A DNA stretch of 64,000 bases from Buddleja alternifolia (taxonomy: Eukaryota > Streptophyta > Magnoliopsida > Lamiales > Scrophulariaceae): the NCBI GenBank assembly GCA_019426215.1, contig CM033405.1:32208199-32272198 (forward strand), written 5' to 3'. A model generated the notes under the pieces. It was not told the origin of the DNA and did not search any database. It saw only the letters and a program-made list of their open reading frames with translations. Position 1 is the first letter of the stretch. Every line of letters starts with the position of its first letter. Shown here piece after piece: positions 36,260-48,337 of this stretch. The translations under genes were made by a program, and so were the position numbers.

Positions 36260-37390
36260 CCAATTGGGCCTTACAGTTGCCCTTCTAATTGAACTTTCAA
36301 GCTCTGACTAGACACCAAATTTTTTGAAACTCCTTAAAATCACTTAAGTGAACATTATTTTTTTCATTGTATAAAGTATTACAAATAAATCGCGTATTGT
36401 AATTTTAATTAAAAAAGCAATTTTCTAATTTGTGTAGACCATAATTACAGTCCATAAATTTTCTAGAATTATCATGTTTGCTTTAAACATGCTTTGGAAT
36501 ACCTAATAATACAACTCCAGCCTTTGTACGCAGATTTTTTCAAATAGTGTCCAACTTTACTTTTCGGAATCAATATGATATACCCAATTTTGGGCATCTC
36601 CAATATTGCTAAAATCCATGTAAGGCCCACCGGAAAAATAAGAATCAGGCCCATTTTAGGCCCAACTTGCAGGTCAGGGTTTAAGATCTGCACTTTTACA
36701 AACGGGTCGTTCCGCTAACCCGACCTGACGAACTCGATGCCGACACGTGTCATGCTCCGAGCAGCGCACATGTTAGACACTTATCCGTACACGGTGTCAC
36801 ACATGTTAGACACACACGCAATATTCTCCAAATTCTCTCTAAGAATACGATCTATAATTTCGATCTAGACTCCGAATAAAATTCATATATAAATACGAGA
36901 TACATGTCTGGAGCGAATCACTTCTTGGAACAATATAAGACTTGATCCTCTTTAGGTACGTAAGCAGCTCGCGTCTCGAGTGCAGTCTATAATCTATCTT
37001 TCTCTGGATCGTCCTAGGCCCACACCTTGGTTGGTCCAGGTCTTCAATGTCTTTTCTCTATTTCATTTTAATTTTATTTAAAGTATGTTGGATCGATGGA
37101 AGGAAGATAAAAGAGCATAAATGCATAACAAGAAAGTATAAACCTATTACTTCAAAAAGAGAAAATATAAACCTATCACGACATGATTATATGAACATAC
37201 AAACATGACGTTACACTTTTAGTAACGTATAAGTACAAATATTTCCAAGTGAACTAAATTGTCAGGTGTGACTACACAATTGTGTTTTACATAAATATAT
37301 TATGTGATAAATTCTCATCTTAATTTGTGTAAATTTAAACGGAAACTGAATCTATTTTCTGGAGCCTTACTTTTTTGTAACGCTTACAAT
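36260..37390. other. Intergenic with an unassigned GC-richer block
   Basis: 36640-37050 is GC-richer than its surroundings and contains TATATAAATACGAG followed by GCAGCTCGCGTCTCGAG, which could be part of an old LTR. No terminal repeats or ORFs support this. The rest is AT-rich. Confidence 0.4.
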
Positions 37391-37577
37391 CAGGGACAAA
37401 GTTAGAATTTGGGTTGAGGGAGATGGGATACAAAGAAAATTGGGTGAATCTTGATATTTTTAGAGTTTGGGGGGTGAAAGTTAAAATATAAAAATTTATA
37501 GGCAAAAAAATATAATTTTCTCAAAGTTGATGGGTGGGGTGGGGAATGACCCACCAGCCCCTTGGTTCCATCTCTCG
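37391..37577. mobile_element. Short hAT-like MITE, relative of 49352-49541
   Basis: Ends CAGGGACAAAGTTAGAATTT and GCCCCTTGGTTCCATCTCTC (inverted relation to GAGGCGGAGCCAGGGG). The poly-G middle matches the copy in the transporter intron. It lies just past the 3' end of the FKBP gene. Confidence 0.45.
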
Positions 37578-37634
37578 ATACATATTCTTTTAGTTTCTAT
37601 TGAGAAACATTTTCAATTTTCGACAATAAGTAAC

Positions 37635-40600
37635 TTAACTTATTCTAGAAATCATGGTGCTAAAAATCTCGGCTTCATGTTTAACATACTGCCTCCGTTT
37701 ATTTTTCAACTCCTCGTGTTTGATCTTCATGTCTCTGCTAATTCAAATATTCAAACTCTAACAACATTAGTGTGAAAATAAAAAAATGATTTTCTTGCAT
37801 AAAGTAATGGTAGAAAAAAATGACCAAAAATGACAAGATAAAAGCTGAATCACATACTTGTTATTTGGATCAATAGCTAGAGCGCGATTAATATCTTCCT
37901 CAGCTTTCTCGAAATATGTGGTTCTCATATATGCTTGCGATCTTCTAAATAGAGCTTTAATGTTATGTGAGTCTAGTTCGAGGACTTTAGTACACAGTCT
38001 TGTGACCTCATGATATTCTCCCATTTTTAGTTTGCAAGCCGCGTTGTTCAAATAACACGATAATTGCAAAGAATTTGCTTGAATCTTTTCTTCATCACTA
38101 AAAGTATGATTGTATTCAATATATTTTGAAGCCTGCAAAATGTTGAAAATTTATAGAAATATGTTAGTTTGAAGAATATTAATATATAATTTCACGTATC
38201 AATTACTTTATATAGATATATATTATTTCATTAAAATAGAATTAATTATTTTTCCTAGATCACATTCCTTTTCATACTTCTTAGAGGCAAGCTGAAATTT
38301 TCCAGCTTTGAAAAGTATATTTCCATCAAGCTTCTTTATTTCACAAGTGGCTATTCTTTCTTGAGCATCCATTTTCCAAAAAGGCTTTTCCTGCAATGAA
38401 AGACAAATAAAAATTATATCAAAATTTTAAGAAAATAAATGTACTTGTCTTAACAACAAAAAAATATAAAAATAAAATCCAAACTTATTTTGCATGAAGG
38501 ACATAATAGGCACTTTAATGAATATTTCTTTTTAAAGTACAAAACAATTATTTTGGTACTAATAAAAATAAAAAAGTGAACAATTATTTTGGGACTAATA
38601 GAAATAAAAAAAGTGAACTTGTGGAAGAGAGTATGTATATTATATGGTATTTCACAATTTTATCCTCCTTTATATGACAATATTACCCTCTCTATTTTGC
38701 CCCAACGTTTAATAATCTGGCTCGTTTCGTGTTTTGTATCAGTAAACTATGTTCAGGCGAGTTTGATCACACCCAACAAACCACAAGTTACAGTTTTTTT
38801 TTTTTTTTTTTTTGTGATGAGCACTATACTGGGATTGTACACCATTCATATTCTCAATATAATTCACTCATCATGATTAGTTTAAGTTCAATCGAACCCG
38901 GATTCGAGTTGGTTGTTCAATTGGTCTGATATGTTCGCTGGTGAACACGAGAGCCCGAACATTGAGTAGCGGGGGTGTTTTGGTCACCATCACTAACACC
39001 CTCTTTTTTTCTTATAAAAAAAATAAAAATAGAATTCCAATCAATAGTCATAAGGGTATTATGTAGGAGAGTGGACCTTGATGAAGTCAATCAATTTGAT
39101 TTCATAACTCAAATCTCCAACTTCAGAGGTATTTAAGAAATCAGAGCTGATTTTCACTATAGCTTCTTCCCCTTTCCTCATGGTCATAATTGCTATATCC
39201 AAACCCTCATTGATTTGTTCTGCAAAATATTGTGACAAAAAATAATTAATATAAACTATAGCCTAAATATTTCTGAAAATAATTTCATGCATGTGGCAAG
39301 CTAATCAATTATACAGAATTGAGAATCTTATAGAAAAAAATATTTTTACCTTCACCACATACATATTCAAAGGGCTCTTCGTCGGATCCTTGCGTTTCAA
39401 AAAATGTACCGTCTTCAAGTTTACTAACGTAAATCACTAAAAAACCAATTTTCAGACTATTGAAAAAATTAAAATAAATTCTTGCAAGTCCGGAAATCAC
39501 TATTGAAAATTCTTTAAAAAGCATTATAACCTTTTATAAGGGATCCTTCATTTGGACGATCAAACGCTTCAACCTTTTTCATTATTTTCTTCAGTATTTT
39601 TTTATCGCCTCTGATATCGACTACAGTCCTCCACGATATCAATTCAAGATGAATGATCATATTCGAATAGGGTGGAATAATATCATCAATTGCTGAAGTC
39701 GCATTTCCACAATGCATAAGGCCATCTACAAAATACGACGAGTCGAGAGTTTAGTATGGTGAATTACCTTATTTAATAAAATGTTCTTACATAATTAAAT
39801 TAAATAATTCTTTTAATATATATATAAACTTACCAGAGAACTTCACAGATACCTCTGCTTTCTCTCCTTTCCTCATAGTTTTCACAGCTTTGCTCATTGC
39901 AGGACATAGATGACCTAATGAATTGGTCTCACCAAATTAAATTTCTAGTCTAGGAAAAAAAAGGTATTTGATTTCATTATAATCACTATTATCCGAGTAT
40001 ATCAGATATGGGTCCCACCACATAAATAATTTTATTATTTTTGGACGCTGAATTCTAAGAACAGCTAAGAATGACCAATGGCGCCAGTAAGAGGCAAGTG
40101 AGAAATTTAACTCACCACTTGCGAGAGAGAATTCCAAACCTTCGTCCGATTTAGAGATGTCTATTCCGTTCTCGCATTTCGCAACATACTTGACTATTTA
40201 AAAATAATGGGGAAAAAAAAAAGGATTAGCATAGACTAACAATATGACATTCTATTAATCAACATTTTAACTTCAATATTACCACTAACAATATCATAAA
40301 TCCATTCAAAGTTACCTAAAACTTCATCTTCATAATTAGGAGTAGCCCATCCATCTCCTTCCTTCATAATTTTCTTCAGTATTCTTCCGTCTCCGGTTAT
40401 ATCTCTAACGGGGTACCATGAAATCAATTCTACGTCGAAAATGAGAGTCGAGTTTGGAGCAATCAACGGAGGAGAGCCGGTTTCGCCATACGCCAATTCC
40501 GGAGGGATAGTGAAAATTGCTCTTTCTCCTTTTCTCATAGTACTAATTCCTTCATCCCATCCTTTGATCACTTCATCTATAATGTAGTTGCATTTACATT

Positions 40601-41497
40601 TTGTTCATGTTAAGAAAATTAATCCACTAAGAGATAAAAAAAAGTAGAGATACGAACATAAAGATTTACGTGATTCATCAAAATAAAACACGATGCGTTA
40701 GGAATGGAGAGCATACTCTGTCCTAATTTGAATCTGAAGGGAGTTCCTTTTTCTCGACTCGAATCAAAATACTCCCCATCTTGCACCCTCACATCGTAAT
40801 GAACTGAGGCAAGAAACAAAACAAGTAATCGAAACAAGTGAGTGAGGAAAATTGAAAGAATTATTATGCACACACATAAGTCAAGGCTTCGTTATTAACA
40901 TCTTTACAAAATGTTCTGTTACGGCAACATTCGCTGCAGTAAAATGTCCAAATTACCCTTACATTACTTTTTCACAGTACTTTCTCGCAAAATGTTTTGT
41001 ATAACTATAACTACATTAACTCTGTAACGTGACTAAAATATCCTTTACATTACTCTCTCACCCAGACTACCGTAAGATTATTAAAATACCCTTTAAATTA
41101 CTTTCTTAAAATGTTCTGTACGGCTACAATGACTGTTATAATAAAATGTCCAAAATACCCGTCACAGTACCTTCTTGTATTAGACTCCACAACTCTATCA
41201 ATAACAACTAAAAATCGAACTATGCATTAGCGCGATACGCTTGTGTCTTAGTAAAACAATATAATCATAACACTTAAAACTTTCATTGTGCTGTTTATTT
41301 CAGGAGGGCTAAAAAGTAATTTTACCTTCAACTTCGTCGCCCGGGATTGGAGTTTGCCATGAAACTCCTTTCTGAAGAACCCTTTTGTGCAAACCTTTAG
41401 TGCCAATAGTTGTCTCAGCTGGTAAGCCTGAAACTTGTGCTAATTCAGCTTCTAAAGAGATTGATTTATAGCAAGAAATTGCCTTTTCTTTTTCCAT
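37635..41497 (-). CDS. FKBP62: Multidomain FKBP-TPR immunophilin (ROF1/FKBP62 type), 11 exons
   Basis: Peptidyl-prolyl isomerase and HSP90 co-chaperone family linked to heat-stress acclimation. Exons: 41497-41326, 40803-40717, 40576-40316, 40193-40116, 39914-39834, 39725-39531, 39436-39350, 39219-39077, 38390-38268, 38132-37858, 37734-37635; 1602 nt, 533 residues (Arabidopsis FKBP62 about 551). FKBP domain 1 (about 40-140) keeps the active-site set: FDSS, VIKGW with Trp93, AYG with Tyr116, IFDVELISW. Domains 2 (about 165-265) and 3 (about 280-368) lack the tryptophan and FD residues and are probably structural. TPR repeats follow (about 385-500; LNNAACKLKMGEY, ALFRRSQAYM), then a basic tail. 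The last exon (MKIKHEELKNKRRQYVK...) is short and easy to miss. Intron 9 begins GA rather than GT, which may block normal splicing. Confidence 0.9.
38133..38267 (-). other. FKBP62: Non-canonical GA-AG intron (FKBP intron 9)
   Basis: Family alignment puts the exon 9/10 border at ...YEK|ASKYIEY. The genomic sequence there is GAAAAG|GAATGTG, where AAG|GTATGTG would be a perfect donor, so one T-to-A change at +2 would explain it. The acceptor TTTTGCAG is normal. Exon lengths (123 and 275 nt) fit only this border. The nearby GTGATC and GTATGA donors both shift the frame. Confidence 0.8.
38865..38985 (-). mobile_element. Possible SINE fragment in FKBP intron 8
   Basis: On the minus strand an ATCCGGGTTCGATTG box-B-like string lies downstream of GACCAATTGAACAACC, resembling a tRNA-derived head. 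A long poly-T run on the plus strand (about 38790-38812) could be its tail. No target duplication was checked successfully. Confidence 0.35.
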
Positions 41498-41783
41498 TGT
41501 CTGTATGTAGATATTAATGCAGTGCTAGTTTTTTAGTGAGAGAGAAAGAGGTAGAGTAAGAGAGATAAGGGTCTTTGTGTGTATTTCAATTGAAGATAAG
41601 TCGTTAGTTTCCCTCCTTAGGTTGTCTTTCTGTTAAGATTTTTCTCAGTTGGTAACTTATAACTAACTTACAAAGTGTGAATGGTCCCACTCTCAATTGG
41701 GGCTTAACTACTAACAATTTCTCCTATACTTCTTTTGGCTAATTATATATGCAATTAGGGATTTAAGCGAATGGAGTTGAAGT
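41498..41783 (-). other. FKBP promoter region
   Basis: Upstream of the FKBP start. It is AT-rich with CT/GA-rich leader sequence (41530-41570). No unambiguous TATA box or heat-shock element is seen by eye. Confidence 0.35.
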
Positions 41784-41791
41784 GAATAAGC

Positions 41792-41991
41792 TATCGTACC
41801 AATAAGAAGTTGGCTTGAGTGGAAGAGACTCTAGTCGCTTAAACAAGATGTCTTGTGTTCAAGTCATTGTGAATGCAAAAAACTTCCTTCTGAGAGGTCC
41901 TTGCAATTGCGCCCGACAGTACCTCGAGAGATTAGTTTTGGGCATTCGGGCTTGAGAACACCTTGAAAAGCAAGAAGAAAAGAAAAGAAAA
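41792..41991 (+). mobile_element. tRNA-derived SINE
   Basis: Head with box A-like TTGGCTTGAGTGG and box B-like GTGTTCAAGTC, then a body and an AAGAAAAGAAAAGAAAAG tail. Flanked by the direct repeat GAATAAGC (41784-41791 and 41992-41999). About 200 bp, the usual SINE size. Different from the family at 46733 and 57660. Confidence 0.7.
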
Positions 41992-41999
41992 GAATAAGC

Positions 42000-42890
42000 G
42001 ATTGTTCAAGTTTGATCTGATTCACTGATTGCTGATCAATCGTCGAGCTTGAACGAAACTATAATAGAATTGAACTCGAATAACTTGATGTTATTGCACC
42101 TATTATATCATTTTTATCAAAAGAAGCTTGAGCCTAGTTCTAAACCCTATCGAAAATTAAAATGTGTTCAAACCTGTTTAATTATGTTGAACAAATCAAG
42201 CTCAAATGAGCTTTTTACGATCGATCTTAGATCGAATAACTTGATTTGTCTTCCAACTATAGATGCAAACATTAGATGAACCGTTGAGTTTTTATATATG
42301 AATTTTCGAAAAAACTAAAAGTTAAGGGTAAAAAAATTTTCTCTACTAAATTGTTTGTGATTCGTTTTTAAACTTATCATTTTAGTTAATTTAAAAATGT
42401 TATACTTTTATTTTTTTTGGGGAAAATACCAAACTTTTAAATTTGAAATTGTCATTAACACAACTTATTAATCTAAAACTTCTAAATAAAATTTTTCTAT
42501 AAAGTAGTTGGCTACTTTTAACTTTTAATTTCTAAAAATTGTCATTTTAATTTATTTTGAATTTTATCCGAAGTAATTTGGTTCTGGTTGGGTCTGGCCC
42601 AATCAACAACGGGGATTTCATCATCTCTTTGTTTGTCTTACTAGCTAATAGGTTGAATTGGCTTGAAGCCCAAGAGCGGCATAACGATTGGACCCATATC
42701 CAATTCAAACGATGTCTAACATTCATAGTATTAAGGAATTTTAATTAAAAAACCAATTAGTTTGACTTGATTAAATATAGCTCCGGAAATAGAAAATTGT
42801 TCTAGTTACAAAACTTTGTTTACTGTTCATAAAATTAGGAAATTTTTGGTGATGTAAAACAAGACCGTCTATGCATTTTGGGAGTGTTTC
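42000..42890. other. AT-rich intergenic stretch
   Basis: No gene or clear repeat recognised. Confidence 0.5.
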
Positions 42891-42892
42891 AA

Positions 42893-43590
42893 CTTTTAAA
42901 AGGTGTTCTCGGGGTTTGGTGCGCGTCCCGAGGCGGGGGTTGTGGAAACGCCTCGGGCAGTAGGATGGGGAGCAACTCCTCCGAGGAGTATACCCTGGGC
43001 AAAAATTTGCCCCACGAATTGGGCGTACGTCTAGTGTATTTCAGCCTAGAAACTTGATTTTGGGCCCCTATTTAATTTTTTATAATTTTCAATCCAAAGC
43101 CCACTCCAACTTTTCTACTTATTTTATTATTTGTTAGAAGACCCATGATTCACTAGACTACTATCTTAATTCCTAATAACTCAAAGAATTAGACAACCCT
43201 TCAAGTTCCCCAGCAACAACACATTTCTTCTCTCCCCCGACAGAAATTTTCTCAAGTCTCAACTCTCAAAACGGTGGTGTTAATGAAGTCGAAGATTTAG
43301 AATTTGAAACAATCTTTTGTCTATCTTTATTGTTTTTGGCAAGAGTTGAGCTTGAATTTTTAATTTGTATGGTTAAATATACTTCTTCTTGTTTACTTTC
43401 TCTATCTTAATTTTTTACTTACTTTTTTCCTTCAATTTTTGTAAATTTTCGCTAATTTTAAATCAACTTTTAACATTATATTATACTTTTAATATAAAAA
43501 AATCAAAATTCGAGGGGCTTATGTCCCGCCCCGTGGGACAAGGAACGCCCCATCCCGCACTTTCACCTTTTAAAAATAAACTCTGGTTTG
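42893..43590. mobile_element. Diverged relative of the hAT-like element at 7774-8643
   Basis: Left end TTTTAAAAGGTG and right end CACCTTTTAAAA are exactly inverted. GC-rich terminal blocks (CCCGAGGCG, AACGCCTCGGGC; GGGGCTTATGTCCC) and an internal stretch near 43330-43440 match the 7774 element. The outermost bases have decayed and no target duplication is recognisable, so this is an older insertion. Confidence 0.65.
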
Positions 43591-46500
43591 AACATATACG
43601 AATTTGAATAGGAGCTATGTTGTTAAGTGGTCTGCAACAAAACTTCAAATAGTTAGTATAACCTTTGAAGCGAGGGAGTTATCGGACGAGTTCCATATGC
43701 ACACACTCGTCTTTCCGAGTGAAATCTAGCCTCTCAAGGACGTTCATAGCAAAATTCTACTGTTTCGGTGCTTAGATCCAAACGTTTTTTCTTTTCATTT
43801 TCAAGTTTTTCGTTTATTATGTTAAGGAACATTGAAAAACATATCAACAAGTGTTTGCAGCTGTTGAGGTGACTCCTAAAATAATTTGCAATGCATTGAG
43901 TACCTTATTGAACTACTTTTTGTACATTACGCCATCATCTTATATAAACTTTTGGATCGTATAATGTTACCATATTTTGTTGCTAATTACACCTTTTCAA
44001 ATGAAAATAGTAAGAGAGGGGGTCAACTCACTATTTTCCTGAATGGGATTCTCTTTATAGTGATACTATTCCACTTTTCCTGCTTTTAATATCCAAGATT
44101 ATTTCATGGGAGAAAAAGAATGCGTATCTTCCTTAAGTCTCTATATTTTAATACAAAACAAGCTGGCAATATATGTAAAAAACAATGCACTCAGAACAAA
44201 ATAATATTTTTAGTCAACTTTCTATAATTTCACCTAATGACAACTTCCTCCCAAAGTATATAATATTTTCTTTCACTATATTTGCCATCATTTTTTTTTG
44301 TCATTAAGGATGGATCCAAAAAGTTGGTAGTCTAACTAGGAGTTGCAACTAGCACCAATATTACATTTTAAATTTTTTTTTCTTTTTTTTTTTCAAGGTT
44401 GGGGTTGGGTCATTTTTTTTGCTATTTTTTTTTTTGGGTGGGGGTTCGAGTTGCTTGGAAAGACTCAAAAAATTTAGAAATTTTATCTCAACTTGTCAAT
44501 TTGGTTTCTTAACCATCAAAGACAAACCCATGGTGGTAAGTCACAAAAACCGCCTAGTGGTAGAGTCGGGAATTGATGATCTAATCAAGATACACGAAAG
44601 CTGGTCAAAACATTATATTTATAATCTCTTCTCTAAAAAAAGAAGAAGAAGAAGATCATGAAAACTTTTCTTTCACTTGCCCTTTATTTTATTTGAATAA
44701 AGCTAATTGGTTGTAGACAATATATATTTTCCTATATGATTTAGAGTAATGCAAAATATCCGATAAAAAGGAAATCAATGAAGTTCTCTCCATAAATTTC
44801 CATCATTTTTCTCCTCATAAGTCATAAGAAACAAATAAACTTTCAACATCTCAAAAGTCACCATAATTATTTCAAGAAAAGACAATTAATTACTAATTAA
44901 GATAGTGGGAGTAGCTTTTGATGTTGACTTATGCCTTAAATCGAGTGTCTCCTAGCAAGAAGACAAAGACTCTTTAAGAGTGCTTAGCCACAAAATAATG
45001 GAATTAACATTCAATATATATTTAAAAAGTTAATTATGTGGAGAATCGATGTTGCATAATTATTGCTCGGGTCTAGTGACTTCCATGCAGATTCACGTTT
45101 TCAAGTGCTATTGTGCTCTATGCACTATCCAAAGTTCAATTTGAAAATCGTTTTTGTCTCTTTCTCAAACATAGGATGGTGATGCTAACTTGTTTTTATT
45201 TTTAGGAGTTCTCGATATTTTCTTTTGTAAATTAAAATTATTTTTTAGGAGTATTCAAGATTTTAACCATTAATACAATCACAATCGTCGGCACAAGTTT
45301 GGTCAATCAATCACAATAATTATGATTATATCAAATTTTTTTATAATCTTGAGATTTTTCCTAAGAATCACTTACAAATTAAGTGAAACAGATTGCGTTA
45401 TTGAAGCCTTTTGTTACCAATGGAATTAATTCACTAATGATAACTAGTAATAACTATAAAACAATTTTTATCTACGAACTTTTTTACAGGTCATGTTTGA
45501 TCATATTTAACTAATCAGACGACATGTATTATAATACTTGCTTTAAATTGTGATTAGTGAAGTTAATTAGCCACATAACAAATATAATTCACTTATAATA
45601 CAATTAACTTAATTAGGCTCGATCGAACTTGATCCAAGCTGAAAATTTCCCCATTGCATCTATGAGATCTCTATATATGAGTATTAGGATTAAGAAAAAG
45701 ACATGATACACAAGTCGACGTATACAGATATATGTTTATTGGATGAGCAAGATTTGCACTAAACTACTTGTGTTTTCCACTAGCTCCCCAAGGGGTAGAA
45801 TGATTTTCCATTTGGTCCAAAATTCCCTTTCAGCAGGTAAAAATAGGAGGCTGCTTAAAGTGGTAATAATGATTAACATATGAGAAATTAGTAGGATGAA
45901 TAGATATTGTGACCTAACGTGGGATCAAAATGTAGGATTGAATAATTTTATGCTAAAAACACATGAAATTGCATGCTATATTTGCAATTGTGCATTCGAA
46001 TTGGGACAAAATCCATAAACTATTAATAGTGATCAGAAGAAAAAATATTGGGATAAAGTAAGAAATCAAAAACATAAATTAAGAAAAGATGTATGTACGA
46101 ATTCATTGAAATTGGGCTATATGTGTTTATGTGTCGAGAAATTTGTTTATTACATCCGAAAGAGGTACGAAAGAGATTGACAAAATTTGTCCAAATTATA
46201 TCTAACTAACCCTAGTTCAAAACAACTTCTTGATTTTGAGCATGAGACTTTAAGACAAAACTAATTTTGATAATGAAAAACGACTATAAAATCAGAAGGC
46301 CATAACATTTTGTATGGTCAAAGTTAGGGTGTCCAATTTGTAAAGGATGTCTAAATGCTTATTGTTATTAAAAAATAACTCTTCATTTTAATTTGGTACT
46401 TCATTTTGTATGTTATATTAAAGATGTTTGATAAATGTATATAATCTATTTATAATTGTACATTTTACATAACACTTTATATAATTAACATGCATTTATA

Positions 46501-46716
46501 GAGAAAATCGTATTTTTAGTCTTATTAGTATGCTTCTTGTTCAATTGTGATCCATATTTTTGGAAACATTTCGTAGTGCATCTCCTTAGATTTTAAGAAA
46601 TCCCACGCTTAGTCTCAACCATAATTTCCTTTCAAAGTTTTACAACTGTGTGGTCATTCAATGCTTGGATGATAATAATGCCCCTAAATTATTAGATTTC
46701 ATATCAAGTATGAAAA
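43591..46716. other. AT-rich intergenic region without genes
   Basis: Over 3 kb with only short ORFs of biased composition. A GAAGAAGAAG repeat lies at about 44640-44656. At 44520-44620 a CCTAGTGGTAGAG string resembles a tRNA box A, but no box B follows. Confidence 0.5.
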
Positions 46717-46732
46717 TTGATGCATAAAGATT

Positions 46733-46933
46733 TTTTTTTTAATTCAAGAGGATGAGGATACCCTACATATCTAGTCCAATAAACCTGGATTAAAAGTTAT
46801 CAATTGAGCCATAAAGACTCTATCTAACTCCAGAAAGGAGGGGGAGAGCCACAGCTTGTGGCAACCTGAATTCGAATCTAGGACCTCTTACATAAAGTGA
46901 GAGGTGGATACCACTAGACTAACAGGTCTTGGG
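46733..46933 (-). mobile_element. tRNA-derived SINE (family A, copy 1)
   Basis: On the minus strand the head reads GACCTGTTAGTCTAGTGGTA (box A region), then AGATTCGAATTC (box B), ending with AATTAAAAAAAA. A direct repeat of about 16 bp, TTGATG(C/T)ATAAAGATT, flanks it (46717-46732 and 46934-46949, one mismatch), the expected mark of LINE-driven insertion. A second copy lies at 57660-57860. Confidence 0.85.
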
Positions 46934-47399
46934 TTGATGTATAAAGATTAGAATCAGATTTTAAGACTTTTGCTTAGAGGGAAATTAAAATCCTCTTTCT
47001 CCAATTTTATGAAAGTAAGTTGCTGAAAATTATAACAAATGGATACTATTATGTAATTAGAGTTACTCAATGAAAATAACTCTTAAAATTTGTTTTTCTC
47101 AAGCGTACGTATTTTACTATTGCCAAGAAGGTCAACAATTTTCATAGAATTAATTTTGATAAAAGCTTGAATTGTCGGCATTATTAGATATTTCAATATA
47201 GCAAAACTCAAATGAAAATATATAAAAGAGGACAAGCACTTTTTTAAATCACCTTTATATTCAAACGCATATTTTAACTTTTGAACTACTGAGAAAACAT
47301 GACTAAGTGGATCCTGAATCAACTTCAACAAACTCTCTAAAGAAAATCACATAATTATTCATTCAAAGTGGACGTTAATAAAATCAACATCCTCAAATA

Positions 47400-48104
47400 A
47401 TCAATAATAATAATAATAATAATAATAAATACAAATGTCCCTGAACTATTCGTAATATCGCATATACCCCCCTAAACTTTAAGGTACCAAAATGCTCTCT
47501 CATGAAAATTCATGAGTGATCCAAACGCTCCCATCCAACATAACCTTACAATATCAAGCACTATATTAACTTACCCGATAATTTTTTTTTTAATGAATTT
47601 ATGAAACTTACATCTTCAAAATTAACAAATCATTTGAATCTTGTAATTTGTTAATAACAAATTATGAAGAATCATTATAATTATTTAAATCTTATCAACT
47701 AATAAATCATTTAAATCTTGTAATTTGTAAATTTATAACTTATAAACTAATAAAGTGTTTAATTTAAATTAATAAAATTAATTAATTATCAATTAACAAA
47801 TTATAGATTTAAACTAATAAGATTTGTATTTTCTAATTGTATCATATTCATTATAAGTTATTTAATTGTATCAATTACAAATCCTCTTTAAATCTTGAAT
47901 GAAACTTATGAGATTTCCATTTTCTTACAAAATGAAAAGTTCAATAAAAAGAGAATTAACAAGTTACGTTTATTTGGTGCTTAAATATTATAAGATTGTG
48001 TTTGGGTTAGAGCATTTGACATAATTCAAAAATTTTCATGAGGGACTATTTTGGTAATACCAGAGGGTATATGCGACAGCAGGAATATTCTAAGGGGCAT
48101 TTTG

Positions 48105-48140
<36 letters not shown>
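47400..48140. mobile_element. TIR element inserted in an (AAT)n microsatellite
   Basis: About 680 bp (47428-48107) with long inverted ends of about 75 bp: left TACAAATGTCCCTGAACTAT, right complement TACAAAATGCCCCTTAGAAT, both followed by CGCATATACCC. AAT/TAA repeats flank both sides (47404-47427 and 48108-48151), so the target duplication cannot be told from the microsatellite. The interior is AT-rich and non-coding. Confidence 0.7.
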
Positions 48141-48154
<14 letters not shown>

Positions 48155-48337
48155 GTTATTCTCATTTCATCCATTTCTCTTCAGAAAATTTCAGCTTACA
48201 CAAAAAGTTACTAGCTCCCTAATTTACTAAAAAAACCCAAAAAAGAAATAAAAAGAAAAAGATAGAAAAAAAAGTTAAATTATGAGATTACATATGTTTT
48301 CTTTCAATTATTTTGCTCTAATTGTTCTTCATCCGCT

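Noticed and set aside
36640..37050. Solo LTR or pararetroviral fragment
   Set aside because: Only a TATA-like string and higher GC. No terminal repeats, target duplication or coding motif.
44515..44650. Possible SINE
   Set aside because: A box A-like string without box B or target duplication.
46733..46933. tRNA gene
   Set aside because: Box A and B are present but there is no cloverleaf acceptor stem, and the element has a poly-A tail and target duplication: a SINE.
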